Shown: positions 8,111-16,701 of the stretch, piece by piece | How positions within the stretch are numbered: position 1 is the first letter of the stretch | Layout: each line of letters starts with the position of its first letter | Assembly: GCA_047605605.1 (NCBI GenBank) | Contig: JASGFG010000021.1 | Location: forward strand, 1 to 48,659 | DNA length: 48,659 nucleotides | Origin: JAATGA01 sp047605605 | Lineage (GTDB): Bacteria; Pseudomonadota; Alphaproteobacteria; Rhodobacterales; Rhodobacteraceae | Reading direction: 5' to 3' | Made by a program: the position numbers and the translations under genes | Notes under the pieces: generated by a model | Told to the model about the DNA's origin: nothing | Seen by the model: only the letters and a program-made list of their open reading frames with translations | The model's database searches: none

Positions 8111-10069
8111 ATGACCGCCCCCGAAACGGAAGATCCGCCCTCGCCAGCGGATGAACTGCTGCCGCCCTCCTTCAGGTCCATCGCGCTGCCGTTCTGGACG
8201 GGATCGGCCCGCCGCAAGGCCTGGACCCTGACCATCGCGGCCGGGCTTGCGGTGCTGGCGAATGTCGGTGTGCTCTTTGCGATCAACCGCTGGAACAAGG
8301 GCTTTTTCGACGCGCTGGAACAGCGCGCCATCGGCACGATCCCCGCGATGGTCGCCCTGTTCGCCGCGCTGCTGCTGTGCAGCGGCCTGATCAACTTCTG
8401 CATGGTCAGGCTGCGCATGGGGCTTCAGGCGGAATGGCGGCGGTGGCTGACCGCAGATCTGGTCAGCCGGTGGCTCGACAGCCGCAACTACTATAAGCTC
8501 GAGGTGGCATCGACCGGGGTGGACAACCCCGAAGCCCGCATGTCCGAGGATCTGAAGCAGTCGCTGACGCCGGTGGTCGACCTGACCGTGGGGCTTTTCA
8601 ACGCCCTTCTGGCGGCGGCGACCTTCATCGGCGTTCTGGCCCTGGTCGGGCGCGACGTGCAGATCCCGCATGGCAGCGGCACGGTCCAGATCCCCTTTGG
8701 CTTCGTCCTGGCGGCGCTGATCTATGCGCTGGTCATGTCGGCGCTGACCTGGTTGGTCGGCCGCCCCCTGATCGCCGCCGTCGAGGCGCAGAACGCGTCC
8801 GAGGCCGATCTTCGCTTCGATCTGACCCGCGTGCGCGAAAGCGCCGAAAGCATCGCGCTGGTCAAGGGCGAGGAAGAGGAAAAGCGCCGGCTGGGCGGGC
8901 TGATCGACGCGCTGGCCCGCACGATCTGGGCCATCGGCCTGAACCACGGGCGCATCACCATCCTGACGAACATGAGCGTGCTGATGCTGCCGGTCATACC
9001 GCTTTTGATCGGGGCGCCGAAATATGCCGCGGGCGGCATGTCTTTGGGCGAGTTGATGCAGGTTTCGGCGGCCTTCGTGCAGGTTCAGATGGCGTTCAAC
9101 TGGGTGATGGACAATTTCATCGTCCTGGCCTCGTGGCGGGCGGCGGCCAACCGGCTTTCGGTGCTGATCGGCGGGATCGACGCGCTGAACCACAGCCTGG
9201 AGGGGCGCGACGGCAGCCTGATCGAACTGGTCGAGCGCGATGGCGAAGAACTGCGGCTGTCGGGCCTGAACGTGCGGCGCGATGACGGCAGCGTGGTCAT
9301 CGACGAGGCCGAGGACCTGATCCGCCGGGGCGAGCGGGTGATGGTCGGCGGCGAATCCGGCACGGGGAAAAGCACCCTGATCCGCGCCATCGCCGGGCTG
9401 TGGCCCTGGGGCTCGGGACAGATCTCGATCCCGCGCGGCTGGCGGATCATGTTCCTGCCGCAGACGCCCTATCTGCCGCCGGGAACCTTGCGCGGATGCC
9501 TCAGCTATCCCGCCGCGCCCGACACCCTTTCGCCCGAGGCCGCGGCCGCCGTTCTAAACCGTGTGGGGCTGGATACGCTGGTTCCGCGGCTGGAGGAGGA
9601 GGACCGCTGGGGCCATGTGCTGTCCGGGGGCGAGCGTCAGCGGATCGCCTTTGCGCGGGTGCTGATCGAAAAGCCCGACCTCGTGGTGATGGACGAGGCG
9701 ACCTCGGCCCTGGACGAGGACAGTCAGGCCCGCGTGATGACTGCGTTTCTGGAGGATCTGCCGGATGCCGCGCTGATCAGTGTCGCGCATCGTCCCAGTC
9801 TGGCCGCCTATCACCTGCGCACGCTGGAACTGAAGCGGCAGGAGGGGGGCGTCCGTCTGGTGCGCGGCGACCGGATCGGGCGCCGGCTCGATTCGCGTCT
9901 GGGTGGGGTTCTGTCGACCTTTGGCAAGATCCAGATCGTCGAAGCGGGGGTGAAGGAGCCTGCGGGCACCCTGTCCCCGGTCCGGGTCTGGGATCTGCCC
10001 GCCGCGGGCCGTCCGTCGCGCCCGCGAAAACGGTTCCGGCTGGGCCGCCGCGCCGGATCGGACGGCTGA
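8111..10069 (+). CDS. SbmA/BacA-like (YddA-type) ABC transporter, fused membrane and ATPase domains
   Basis: A 652-residue protein. An N-terminal membrane domain of the SbmA/BacA/ABC_membrane_2 type (about residues 25-330, several hydrophobic segments) is joined to an ABC ATPase. Walker A is GGESGTGKST near residue 413, the signature is LSGGERQRIAFAR near 502 and Walker B is LVVMDEATSALD near 523. The start at 8111 has GGAAAGGAG upstream. E. coli YddA, the closest layout I know, sits beside a TonB receptor gene (yddB), as here. It may move a siderophore, peptide or cobalamin-like compound across the inner membrane. The direction and substrate are unknown. The C-terminal tail after the ATPase is Arg-rich. 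Confidence 0.88.
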   Translation: MTAPETEDPPSPADELLPPSFRSIALPFWTGSARRKAWTLTIAAGLAVLANVGVLFAINRWNKGFFDALEQRAIGTIPAMVALFAALLLCSGLINFCMVRLRMGLQAEWRRWLTADLVSRWLDSRNYYKLEVASTGVDNPEARMSEDLKQSLTPVVDLTVGLFNALLAAATFIGVLALVGRDVQIPHGSGTVQIPFGFVLAALIYALVMSALTWLVGRPLIAAVEAQNASEADLRFDLTRVRESAESIALVKGEEEEKRRLGGLIDALARTIWAIGLNHGRITILTNMSVLMLPVIPLLIGAPKYAAGGMSLGELMQVSAAFVQVQMAFNWVMDNFIVLASWRAAANRLSVLIGGIDALNHSLEGRDGSLIELVERDGEELRLSGLNVRRDDGSVVIDEAEDLIRRGERVMVGGESGTGKSTLIRAIAGLWPWGSGQISIPRGWRIMFLPQTPYLPPGTLRGCLSYPAAPDTLSPEAAAAVLNRVGLDTLVPRLEEEDRWGHVLSGGERQRIAFARVLIEKPDLVVMDEATSALDEDSQARVMTAFLEDLPDAALISVAHRPSLAAYHLRTLELKRQEGGVRLVRGDRIGRRLDSRLGGVLSTFGKIQIVEAGVKEPAGTLSPVRVWDLPAAGRPSRPRKRFRLGRRAGSDG

Positions 10070-10295
10070 CCGCCAGGTCGGGGCACGGCGAAAGGTGTTG
10101 CCCCGCAACATCGTCCGCCGTCAATCTGGGGCGGGCTGAGGCGGCGGGCTGGCGCCCTGTGCCGGCTGCGGATACCCCGGATTTCAGCCGCTGGCGCCGA
10201 TTCCGCGCGCCAGACTGCCCCTTGCGGCAGAGCCAGCCACCACCTGATCCGCGCGCGGCAGATGCCGCGGCCATGCCTGCCAAGGGGGCGCTCGG
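10070..10295. promoter_or_regulatory. Intergenic region upstream of the ECF sigma gene
   Basis: 226 bp between the ABC transporter and the sigma factor gene, so the likely promoter of the iron-uptake operon. An iron-responsive (Fur, RirA or Irr-type) site would be expected. I could not recognise a convincing one by eye. Confidence 0.3.
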
Positions 10296-10802
10296 ATGCT
10301 GAGCGAACTTTACATCCTTCGCCGGTCGTCGCTGCTGCGGCTGCTGACGCGGATGGTCCACAATCCGCAGACAGCCGAGGATCTGGTGCAGGAGGCCTAT
10401 CTTCGCGTCGCCCGCGCGATGGAGGCGGGCACCGTCAGCCATCCCGACGCCTTCCTGCGGCGCACCGCGCAGAACCTGGCCGTCGACCACCAGCGGCACC
10501 GCCGCCGCCAGAGCCGCCTTGCCCCCGAAGATGCAGGCCCCGCCGACCCGGCCGAGGTCGAATGCGCCGCCCCTTCGGTCGAGACGCGGATGATCGAACG
10601 CGAAAGGATCGCCGCCCTGTCCGGCGTTCTGGCGCAATTGTCGCCGCGGGTGCGGCGCGTCTGGCATCTGTGCTATGTCGAGGAGATGACCTATGCGCAG
10701 GTTGCGGCCCAACTGGGCATTTCCCGCAATACCGTCTATAACGACATGAAACTGGCGCTTGGCCAATGTCATGATGCAATGAAACGGTTCGAGGGTCGCT
10801 GA
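10296..10802 (+). CDS. FecI-like ECF RNA polymerase sigma factor
   Basis: A 168-residue sigma-70 family ECF factor. Region 2 contains MVHNPQTAEDLVQEAYLRVA with the following DAFLRRTAQNLAVDHQRH. Region 4 contains LSPRVRRVWHLCYVEEMTYA and the HTH stretch AAQLGISRNTVYNDMKLAL. It is followed by a FecR-type gene and a TonB receptor, the classic FecI-FecR-FecA surface signalling trio. It should direct transcription of the receptor operon when the receptor binds its ferric ligand. The start codon choice is natural, with ATG near the beginning of the sigma-2 helix. Confidence 0.93.
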   Translation: MLSELYILRRSSLLRLLTRMVHNPQTAEDLVQEAYLRVARAMEAGTVSHPDAFLRRTAQNLAVDHQRHRRRQSRLAPEDAGPADPAEVECAAPSVETRMIERERIAALSGVLAQLSPRVRRVWHLCYVEEMTYAQVAAQLGISRNTVYNDMKLALGQCHDAMKRFEGR

Positions 10803-10855
10803 TCCCGTCAGGGTCCGACCCAGCCGCCGCCAGCCATGTTGATGCGCCAGGAAAG

Positions 10856-11797
10856 ATGCAGCACCGACCCGACAGGCCGTTTTCGCCCCTTCCCTCCGAT
10901 CCGGCCACCGACGAGGCGCTGGACTGGTTCCTGCGCCTGCGCGAGGACAGCACGCCGGCCACGGCCCAGGCGTTTGACCGCTGGCGTGGCCAGGACGCGG
11001 CGCATGATCGCGCCTTTGCCGCCGTTCAGGCGACATGGGGGGCGTCGGCGCTGCATCTGGCCTCGGCCCCTGCGGTCCCCCCGGTTCGTCGTGGCTGGGC
11101 GGTGGGTGTCGCCCTGGCCGCCATGCTGGCCCTTGCGGCGATGATTGGTCCGGGCGTGCTGTTGTGGATGCGCTCGGACTACCGGACGGCGGCGGGGGAA
11201 AGTCTGGTGCAGACGCTGCCGGACGGGTCTTCGGTCACGCTGAACACGGCCAGCGCCATCGCCATCGACTTTGACCAGGGCCGCCGCGATGTGAGCCTGC
11301 TGGAGGGCGAGGCCTTCTTCAGCGTCGCCCGCGACCCGCAGCACCCGTTCATCGTGACCACCCGTTACGGCCAGATCCGCGTCACCGGCACGCAGTTCGG
11401 GGTCCGGCTGGACGGGGATGGCGATCTGGTCCTGCTGCGCGAGGGGCATGTCCGCGTCACCCATGATGGCGATGGCCAGATGGCCGAACTTGCACCCGGC
11501 GACAGCGTCAGCCTGCGGCCCGAGGGGCTTTCTGGCGTCAGTAACAGCGGCGTGGCCGAAGGGCTTGCCTGGCTGGATGGCCGGATCGAGGTTCAGGACC
11601 AGACCGTCGCCCGCGCGGTCGCCGATCTGGCGCGCTATCGCGGCGGCACGGTGGTGTTTCTGCCGACCGCGGCCAAGGATCGCCGCGTCTCGGGTATCTT
11701 CACCACGCGCGATCCCGATGCCGGCATCCGCACTCTGGCGGCCTCGGCGGGCCTGTCGGTGCGCCGGGTTCCGGGCGCGGGACTGATTCTTTACTGA
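10856..11797 (+). CDS. FecR-family anti-sigma/signal transducer
   Basis: A 313-residue protein with the FecR layout. An N-terminal cytoplasmic DUF4880-like segment (ALDWFLRLREDS..FDRWRG) is followed by one membrane helix (VGVALAAMLALAAMIGPGVL, residues 80-105). The periplasmic FecR domain contains LPDGSSVTLNTASAIAIDF, LLEGEAFFSVARD and VRVTGTQFGVR-like repeats. A C-terminal secretin/STN-like segment ends in GLILY. It would hold the sigma factor in check and relay occupancy of the receptor's signalling domain. The gene lies 53 bp after the sigma gene. Confidence 0.92.
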   Translation: MQHRPDRPFSPLPSDPATDEALDWFLRLREDSTPATAQAFDRWRGQDAAHDRAFAAVQATWGASALHLASAPAVPPVRRGWAVGVALAAMLALAAMIGPGVLLWMRSDYRTAAGESLVQTLPDGSSVTLNTASAIAIDFDQGRRDVSLLEGEAFFSVARDPQHPFIVTTRYGQIRVTGTQFGVRLDGDGDLVLLREGHVRVTHDGDGQMAELAPGDSVSLRPEGLSGVSNSGVAEGLAWLDGRIEVQDQTVARAVADLARYRGGTVVFLPTAAKDRRVSGIFTTRDPDAGIRTLAASAGLSVRRVPGAGLILY

Positions 11798-11891
11798 AAC
11801 CGTCAAAAAATTTGTGACGAGGCGGGGCCTCGGTCGTCTTACCCATCAGAGGCGTCATGACCGGACGCCACCGGGGGCAAGCGAGGGACGG

Positions 11892-14417
11892 ATGACCGGA
11901 AAGAACAAGGCGGGACGGCTGAGCCGCGGCGCGCTGGCGGCGCTGATGATCGCGACGGCACTGGTGACGACGGGGCTGATGCCGCAGGCGGCGGCATGGG
12001 CGCAGGAAAGCTATGGCTTCGCGATCCCGGCACAAACGCTCGGCACGGCCGTGACCGAATTTGCGCGTGTCACCGGTTGGCAGGTCGCCTATCCGGCCGA
12101 GTTGCGCAACACGCCGACGCAGGCCGTCAGCGGCAGCATGGCACCGGCGCAGGCCCTGTCGCGGATGCTGGCGGGCAGCGGGCTGTCGGTCCGCCGCACG
12201 GGCGCCACCAGCGCCGCCGTGACCTCGGCACAGGCCGCCGATATCGGCCCGGTGCCCGCGGGTGCCGTGGTGCTGGACCCGATCACGGTCAGCGCGGAAA
12301 TGGCGAACGGTCCGGTCAACGGCATCATCGCCACCCGCTCGTCCACCGCCACCAAGACCGATACCCCCATTCTGGAAACCCCGCAGACCGTCAACGTCAT
12401 CGGGCGCGAGCAGATGGAACAGCAAAGCGTCGTCACCGTGACCGAGGCGCTGCGCTATAGCCCCGGCATCGTCAGCGGAACCAACGGCGGACAGGCCGCG
12501 CGCTATGACACCTATTTCGTGCGCGGCGCGGGCGGATTCTCGGCCGATGCCGAAACCGCCAGCACGGCCGACGGGCTGCGCTGGCGCATTCCGTCGCGCA
12601 CGGGGGTGCAGTTCGACCCCTGGCTGGTGGAACGGGTCGAGGTGGTCAAGGGTCCGTCCTCGACCCTGTTCGGATCCGGCTCGCCCGGCGGGCTGGTCAA
12701 CCTTGTGACGAAACGGCCCAGCTTTCAGAAAAGCAACACGGTTTCGACCACCCTCGGCAATGACGACTATTATCAGGTCGCGCTGGATTCCACCGGCCCG
12801 ATCAGCGACGTTCTGGCCTATCGTTTTCTTGCCGTGGCGCACAGCACCCACAGCGGCGTGGATTTCCAGCACGGCAAGCGGCTGGTCCTTGCGCCCTCGC
12901 TGACCTGGGCGCCGACCGACCGGACGACCATCACCTTCCAGGCGATGTATCACCGCGACGACGGCGCGCCGGATGCGAACTTCGTTCCCGCCTATGGCAG
13001 CGTTCTGGCCATACCGGGCAAGGGCAAGGTCGATTCCAGCTTCTGGCAGGGCGACCCCAATTACCAGACCTTCGACCGGACCGAAGCCTCGCTGGGCTGG
13101 CAGGCCGATCACGCCATCAACGACGCGTGGAGCCTGCATTCGGGCCTGCGGGTCGGCAAGCTGAAGACCACCGCCGAAACGATGGAGGTCTATGGCGCCT
13201 CCGAAGGGATGATCTATCGCTATCCCTATCTGGCCAAGCATAACACCTGGACCTTTGCGACCGACAACTATGTGAAGGGCGAGTTCACCTTCGGCCAGAC
13301 CAAGCACACGATGCTGGCGGGGATGGATTACCAGAAGCTGGGCGGCGACTGGCAGGACGGCTGGGACTATACCTATTTCGGCACGAACACGCTGGACATG
13401 TTCGCGCCCGTCTACGGGATCGAGGCCGGGACGCCGGTGCTGATCCGCAACTTCCACCAGCCGTTCCAGCAACTGGGCTTCTACGTTCAGGACCAGATCG
13501 AGGTCGGCAACTGGCGGCTGATGGCAGGGCTGCGGCATGACAAGGCCAAGGTCGGCAACCGTGTCTCGATCATCTCGAACGGTCTGGTGCGCACCGATGA
13601 CGAGGCCGACCAGTCCGCCACCACCGGACGGCTGGGCGCGGTCTATCTGTTCGACAACGGCCTTGCCCCCTTCATCAGCTATTCCACCTCGTTCGAGCCG
13701 CAGCTTGGCATGACGCCCGATGGCGATGTGCCCGATGCCTCGAAGGGCAAGATGCTGGAGGCGGGCCTGCGCTATCTGTCGGCCGACGGCACGCTGGCGC
13801 TGAGCGGCACTCTGTTCGGCGGAACCGAACGCAACTATGCCGTCACCACCAGCGCCGCCACCTGCACCGCCGGGTTCAGCTGCGTCACCGACGACAACAA
13901 GCGCGAATTCCGCGGTCTGGAACTGGAGGCCAAGGCGCAGCTGGCCGACGGGCTGGACCTGATCGGCGCCTTCACCTGGCAGAAGGCCCGGCTGACCGAA
14001 TACAAGGGCGACAAGACCGACCTGCATATCGTGGGTTCGCCCGATACCTATGCCTCGCTCTGGCTGAACTATGCCATGCCCGAATCCGGTTCCCTGCGCG
14101 GCTGGTCCTTTGCGGGCGGCGCGCGCTATATCGGGTCCAGCTTTGCGACCGTCTCGAACGTCTGGCACGACGATGACGGGCTGTTCGACTATGGCGCGTA
14201 TGAGGGGCAGTCCTCGAAGATTCCGTCCTTTACCCTGGTCGATGTGTCGGCGGCCTATGATTTCGGCAAGGGCGATCCGTCGCTGGACGGGCTCAGCGCG
14301 CGGCTGACCATCGCGAACCTGTTCGACAAGGAATATATCGCCGCCTGCAACGGCTATGGCACCTGTTCCTTTGGCGACCGGCGGACGGTGCGGCTGTCGC
14401 TGAACTATACCTGGTAA
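11892..14417 (+). CDS. TonB-dependent siderophore receptor with N-terminal signalling (STN) domain
   Basis: An 841-residue outer-membrane transducer. The signal peptide (about residues 1-37) ends near AAAWAQ. It is followed by an STN secretin-like domain (FAIPAQTLGTAVTEFARVTG, to about residue 110) and a TonB box-like DPITVSAE. The plug contains TVNVIGREQMEQQ and GSPGGLVNLVTKRP, and the 22-strand barrel ends in VRLSLNYTW with a terminal aromatic. The ATG at 11892 gives the Lys/Arg-rich signal start; an upstream in-frame GTG is unlikely. STN plus adjacent FecI/FecR means ligand-controlled self-induction. It belongs to the ferric-siderophore receptor type; the cognate siderophore is unknown. 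A loop Cys pair (CTAGFSC, CNGYGTC) is noticeable. Confidence 0.93.
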   Translation: MTGKNKAGRLSRGALAALMIATALVTTGLMPQAAAWAQESYGFAIPAQTLGTAVTEFARVTGWQVAYPAELRNTPTQAVSGSMAPAQALSRMLAGSGLSVRRTGATSAAVTSAQAADIGPVPAGAVVLDPITVSAEMANGPVNGIIATRSSTATKTDTPILETPQTVNVIGREQMEQQSVVTVTEALRYSPGIVSGTNGGQAARYDTYFVRGAGGFSADAETASTADGLRWRIPSRTGVQFDPWLVERVEVVKGPSSTLFGSGSPGGLVNLVTKRPSFQKSNTVSTTLGNDDYYQVALDSTGPISDVLAYRFLAVAHSTHSGVDFQHGKRLVLAPSLTWAPTDRTTITFQAMYHRDDGAPDANFVPAYGSVLAIPGKGKVDSSFWQGDPNYQTFDRTEASLGWQADHAINDAWSLHSGLRVGKLKTTAETMEVYGASEGMIYRYPYLAKHNTWTFATDNYVKGEFTFGQTKHTMLAGMDYQKLGGDWQDGWDYTYFGTNTLDMFAPVYGIEAGTPVLIRNFHQPFQQLGFYVQDQIEVGNWRLMAGLRHDKAKVGNRVSIISNGLVRTDDEADQSATTGRLGAVYLFDNGLAPFISYSTSFEPQLGMTPDGDVPDASKGKMLEAGLRYLSADGTLALSGTLFGGTERNYAVTTSAATCTAGFSCVTDDNKREFRGLELEAKAQLADGLDLIGAFTWQKARLTEYKGDKTDLHIVGSPDTYASLWLNYAMPESGSLRGWSFAGGARYIGSSFATVSNVWHDDDGLFDYGAYEGQSSKIPSFTLVDVSAAYDFGKGDPSLDGLSARLTIANLFDKEYIAACNGYGTCSFGDRRTVRLSLNYTW

Positions 14418-14427
14418 GGCGGGGGGC

Positions 14428-14451
14428 GAAGGCGGGGGAAAGCCCGCCTTC
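14428..14451 (+). terminator. Intercistronic stem-loop after the receptor gene
   Basis: A 9-bp perfect stem (GAAGGCGGG at 14428-14436, CCCGCCTTC at 14443-14451) closes a 6-base loop just after the receptor stop. There is no T-run. It may act as a leaky terminator or an mRNA 3'-end stabiliser, favouring receptor over downstream expression. Confidence 0.6.
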
Positions 14452-14459
14452 GGCATGGA

Positions 14460-15545
14460 ATGTTGCGATTTTTCATGGCGATCCTGGTGATGGCGACCCC
14501 GGCTCTGGCCGGGGTTTCCGTCATCGACGACGCCGGGCGCCAGGTGACGCTGGACGCGCCCGCGCGGCGCATCGTGCTGACCGACGGCATCGGCTTTCTG
14601 GCGCTGGCGCTGATCGACCCCGATCCGGTGGCGCGGCTGGCGGGCTGGAACCGCGGGCGGATGGACGACAGCGCGCTGGCGGTCCTGACGGCGGAACTGC
14701 CCGGTCTGGCCGCGGTGCCCGACATCGGCGACCCCGATCGCGGCGGCCCGGTCGAGGGGCTGATCGCGCTGGCCCCCGATCTGGTCGTGCTGGACCCCTA
14801 TTACAACCGATCCCCCGCCGCCATCGACCTTCTGGAAAGCGCGGGCATTCCGGTTGCGGTGCTGGCCCTGACGCCGACCCTGCGCGCGCAGGAACCGAAT
14901 GCGGGCCTGCTGCGGCTTGGCACGCTGATCGGGCGGCAGGATCAGGCCCGTGCCTATGCCGATTTCGCCGATGCCCGGATCGCGCGCATCCAAGACCGGG
15001 TGGCCACCCTGCCCGCCGAGGCGCGCCCACCTGTCCTGATCGAGGCGCACGCGGGCCACGGGCCCTGCTGCATCTCGGTCGGCGCGGGTCAGGGGATCGG
15101 GGATTTCGTGGGTTTTGCCGGGGGCATCAACATCGGGGCCGAGGTGCTGCCCGGCATGTCCGGCACCCTGCCCGCCGAATATGTGCTGCGCCGCGCGCCG
15201 CAGGTCTATATCGGCACGGGCGGGCAATACCTCGCCTCGGTCGGCGGGCTGGTCGTGGGGCCGGGGACCGAGGCCGCCGCCGCCCGCGCCACGCTGATCC
15301 GCGTGGCCGCGCGCCCCGGTGTGGCGGAAACGCCCGCGGCGACTTCGGGGCGGGTGCATGGCATCTGGCACGGGCTGGCGATTTCGGCCTTCAACGTCGT
15401 CGCGATCGAGGCCCTGGCCCGCTGGATCCACCCCGAGCTTTTCGCCGACACCGATCCGGCAGCCACCATGGCCGAGATCGAGGCCCGCTTTCTGGCCGCC
15501 CCCCTGCCCGGCGCGCTGTGGATTTCCGAACAGGAGGGCGAATGA
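14460..15545 (+). CDS. Periplasmic iron-siderophore (FecB/BtuF-type) binding protein
   Basis: A 361-residue exported protein with a short signal peptide (MLRFFMAILVMATPALA). The TroA/FecB-like two-lobed domain begins VSVIDDAGRQVTLDAPARRI and contains LIALAPDLVVLDPYYNRSP. It should bind the ferric-siderophore delivered by the TonB receptor. No FecCD permease or FecE ATPase follows, so its transporter partner must be elsewhere or be the SbmA/YddA-like protein upstream. The stop overlaps the next ATG (ATGA), which suggests coupling with the siderophore-interacting protein. Confidence 0.85.
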   Translation: MLRFFMAILVMATPALAGVSVIDDAGRQVTLDAPARRIVLTDGIGFLALALIDPDPVARLAGWNRGRMDDSALAVLTAELPGLAAVPDIGDPDRGGPVEGLIALAPDLVVLDPYYNRSPAAIDLLESAGIPVAVLALTPTLRAQEPNAGLLRLGTLIGRQDQARAYADFADARIARIQDRVATLPAEARPPVLIEAHAGHGPCCISVGAGQGIGDFVGFAGGINIGAEVLPGMSGTLPAEYVLRRAPQVYIGTGGQYLASVGGLVVGPGTEAAAARATLIRVAARPGVAETPAATSGRVHGIWHGLAISAFNVVAIEALARWIHPELFADTDPAATMAEIEARFLAAPLPGALWISEQEGE

Positions 15546-16615
15546 CCCCGACCCTTGCCCATGCCGCCGAAACCGAGGTGGCCGTGAAGGATGCCGCGAA
15601 ATGCGCGGGCGCGGTCGCGCATCACCTTCAGGGCCATGGCGCGGCGGTCCAGGTCACGCCCGGCCGCTGGCGGGTGGATTTCGGCCTGCGGCGGGCCGAA
15701 CTGTCACTGGCGGGCAAGGGGCTTTTGCTGCGGGCCGAAGGGGCGGATGCTTCGCTGGCGCATGAGATGCGGCTGGACCTTGCCGAGCATCTGGCCGAAT
15801 TCGGCGGCCCCGCGCGCATCCTGTGGCCGGGGGTCGAGGAGCGCGCCACGCCGCCGAACTTTCGCCTGATGACGGTGGCGTGTGTCACCGACCTGACGCC
15901 GCACATGCGCCGCATCCGCCTGACGGGGACCGAGCTTTTGCGGTTCGACACCATGGCGGCGCTGCATTGCAAGCTGCTGCTGCCGCCTGCGGGCCAGCCG
16001 GTCTCATGGCCCTCGCTGGACGACCGCGGGCGGTTTCGGCACGGCAACGGCATCGTGCGGAAATACACGGTCCGGCGGCTGGATGTGGCGGCGGGCTGGA
16101 TGGACATCGACTTTGTGCTGCACGACGATGCGGGGCCGGGGTCGGCCTTTGCCGCCGCTGCACGCCCCGGCGATCCGCTGGGCCTGATCGGTCCCGGCGG
16201 CGGTGGCGTGCCCCTGACCGGGCCCATGCTGCTGGCGGGGGACGAGACCGCCCTGCCCGCCATCGCCCGCGCGCTGGAGGCTTTGCCCGAAGGCGCGGAT
16301 GCACAGGTATTGGTCGAGGTCGCGGATGCGGCCGAGGAACAGCCGCTGTCCCTTCCTCCCCGCTCCAGCCTCCGCTGGCTGCACCGCAATGGCGCAGTGC
16401 CCGGCACGCTGCTGGCACACGCGGTGGCAGAGGCGGCGCCCGGCCCGGAAACCGAGGTCTGGGTCGCCTGCGAGTTTGCGGCCTTTCGCGCCATCCGCAA
16501 CGATCTGCGCGGACGTCTGGCCCATCCGCGCGCCCGGCACCTTGTCACCTCTTACTGGCGCGCGGGCGTGGCCGAGGGCGCGGGGCTGGCAGCCCGGCTG
16601 TTGCGCCGGGGCTAG
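15542..16615 (+). CDS. Siderophore-interacting flavoprotein with N-terminal DUF2218 domain
   Basis: A 357-residue protein. Residues 10-90 match the DUF2218 pattern (AGAVAHHLQGHGAAVQVTPG, then MRLDLAEHLAEFGGP). The rest is a ViuB/YqjH-type siderophore-interacting FAD-binding ferric reductase: RRIRLTG, RKYTVRRLD, then LLAGDETALPAIARAL and WVACEFAAFRAIRNDLR. It would release iron in the cytoplasm by reducing the ferric-siderophore. The start is the ATG overlapping the previous stop; a start 8 codons earlier is open but less likely. It is the last gene of the iron-uptake unit. Confidence 0.9.
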   Translation: MTPTLAHAAETEVAVKDAAKCAGAVAHHLQGHGAAVQVTPGRWRVDFGLRRAELSLAGKGLLLRAEGADASLAHEMRLDLAEHLAEFGGPARILWPGVEERATPPNFRLMTVACVTDLTPHMRRIRLTGTELLRFDTMAALHCKLLLPPAGQPVSWPSLDDRGRFRHGNGIVRKYTVRRLDVAAGWMDIDFVLHDDAGPGSAFAAAARPGDPLGLIGPGGGGVPLTGPMLLAGDETALPAIARALEALPEGADAQVLVEVADAAEEQPLSLPPRSSLRWLHRNGAVPGTLLAHAVAEAAPGPETEVWVACEFAAFRAIRNDLRGRLAHPRARHLVTSYWRAGVAEGAGLAARLLRRG

Positions 16616-16701
16616 CAATTCGGCTGTCGCACCGCGTCACGGCAGTTGACCCGCCCCCGGAATTGCCTATGCGATGACGCAAGGCGGCGAGGGCTGGCAC
16701 G

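Noticed and set aside
7067..9193. A 708-codon minus-strand open frame opposite the lyase and ABC transporter genes
   Set aside because: Antisense shadow with His/Gln/Arg-rich low-complexity composition; the plus-strand genes have full catalytic motifs.
10070..10295. Fur, RirA or Irr box upstream of the FecI-like gene
   Set aside because: Expected from context, but no convincing match was seen, so no site is claimed.
11700..15431. A very long open frame on the minus strand, opposite FecR, the receptor and the binding protein
   Set aside because: It is Arg/His/Gly-rich antisense sequence opposite well-supported genes. GC-rich codon bias leaves the antisense frame free of stops; no domain or start signal is seen.
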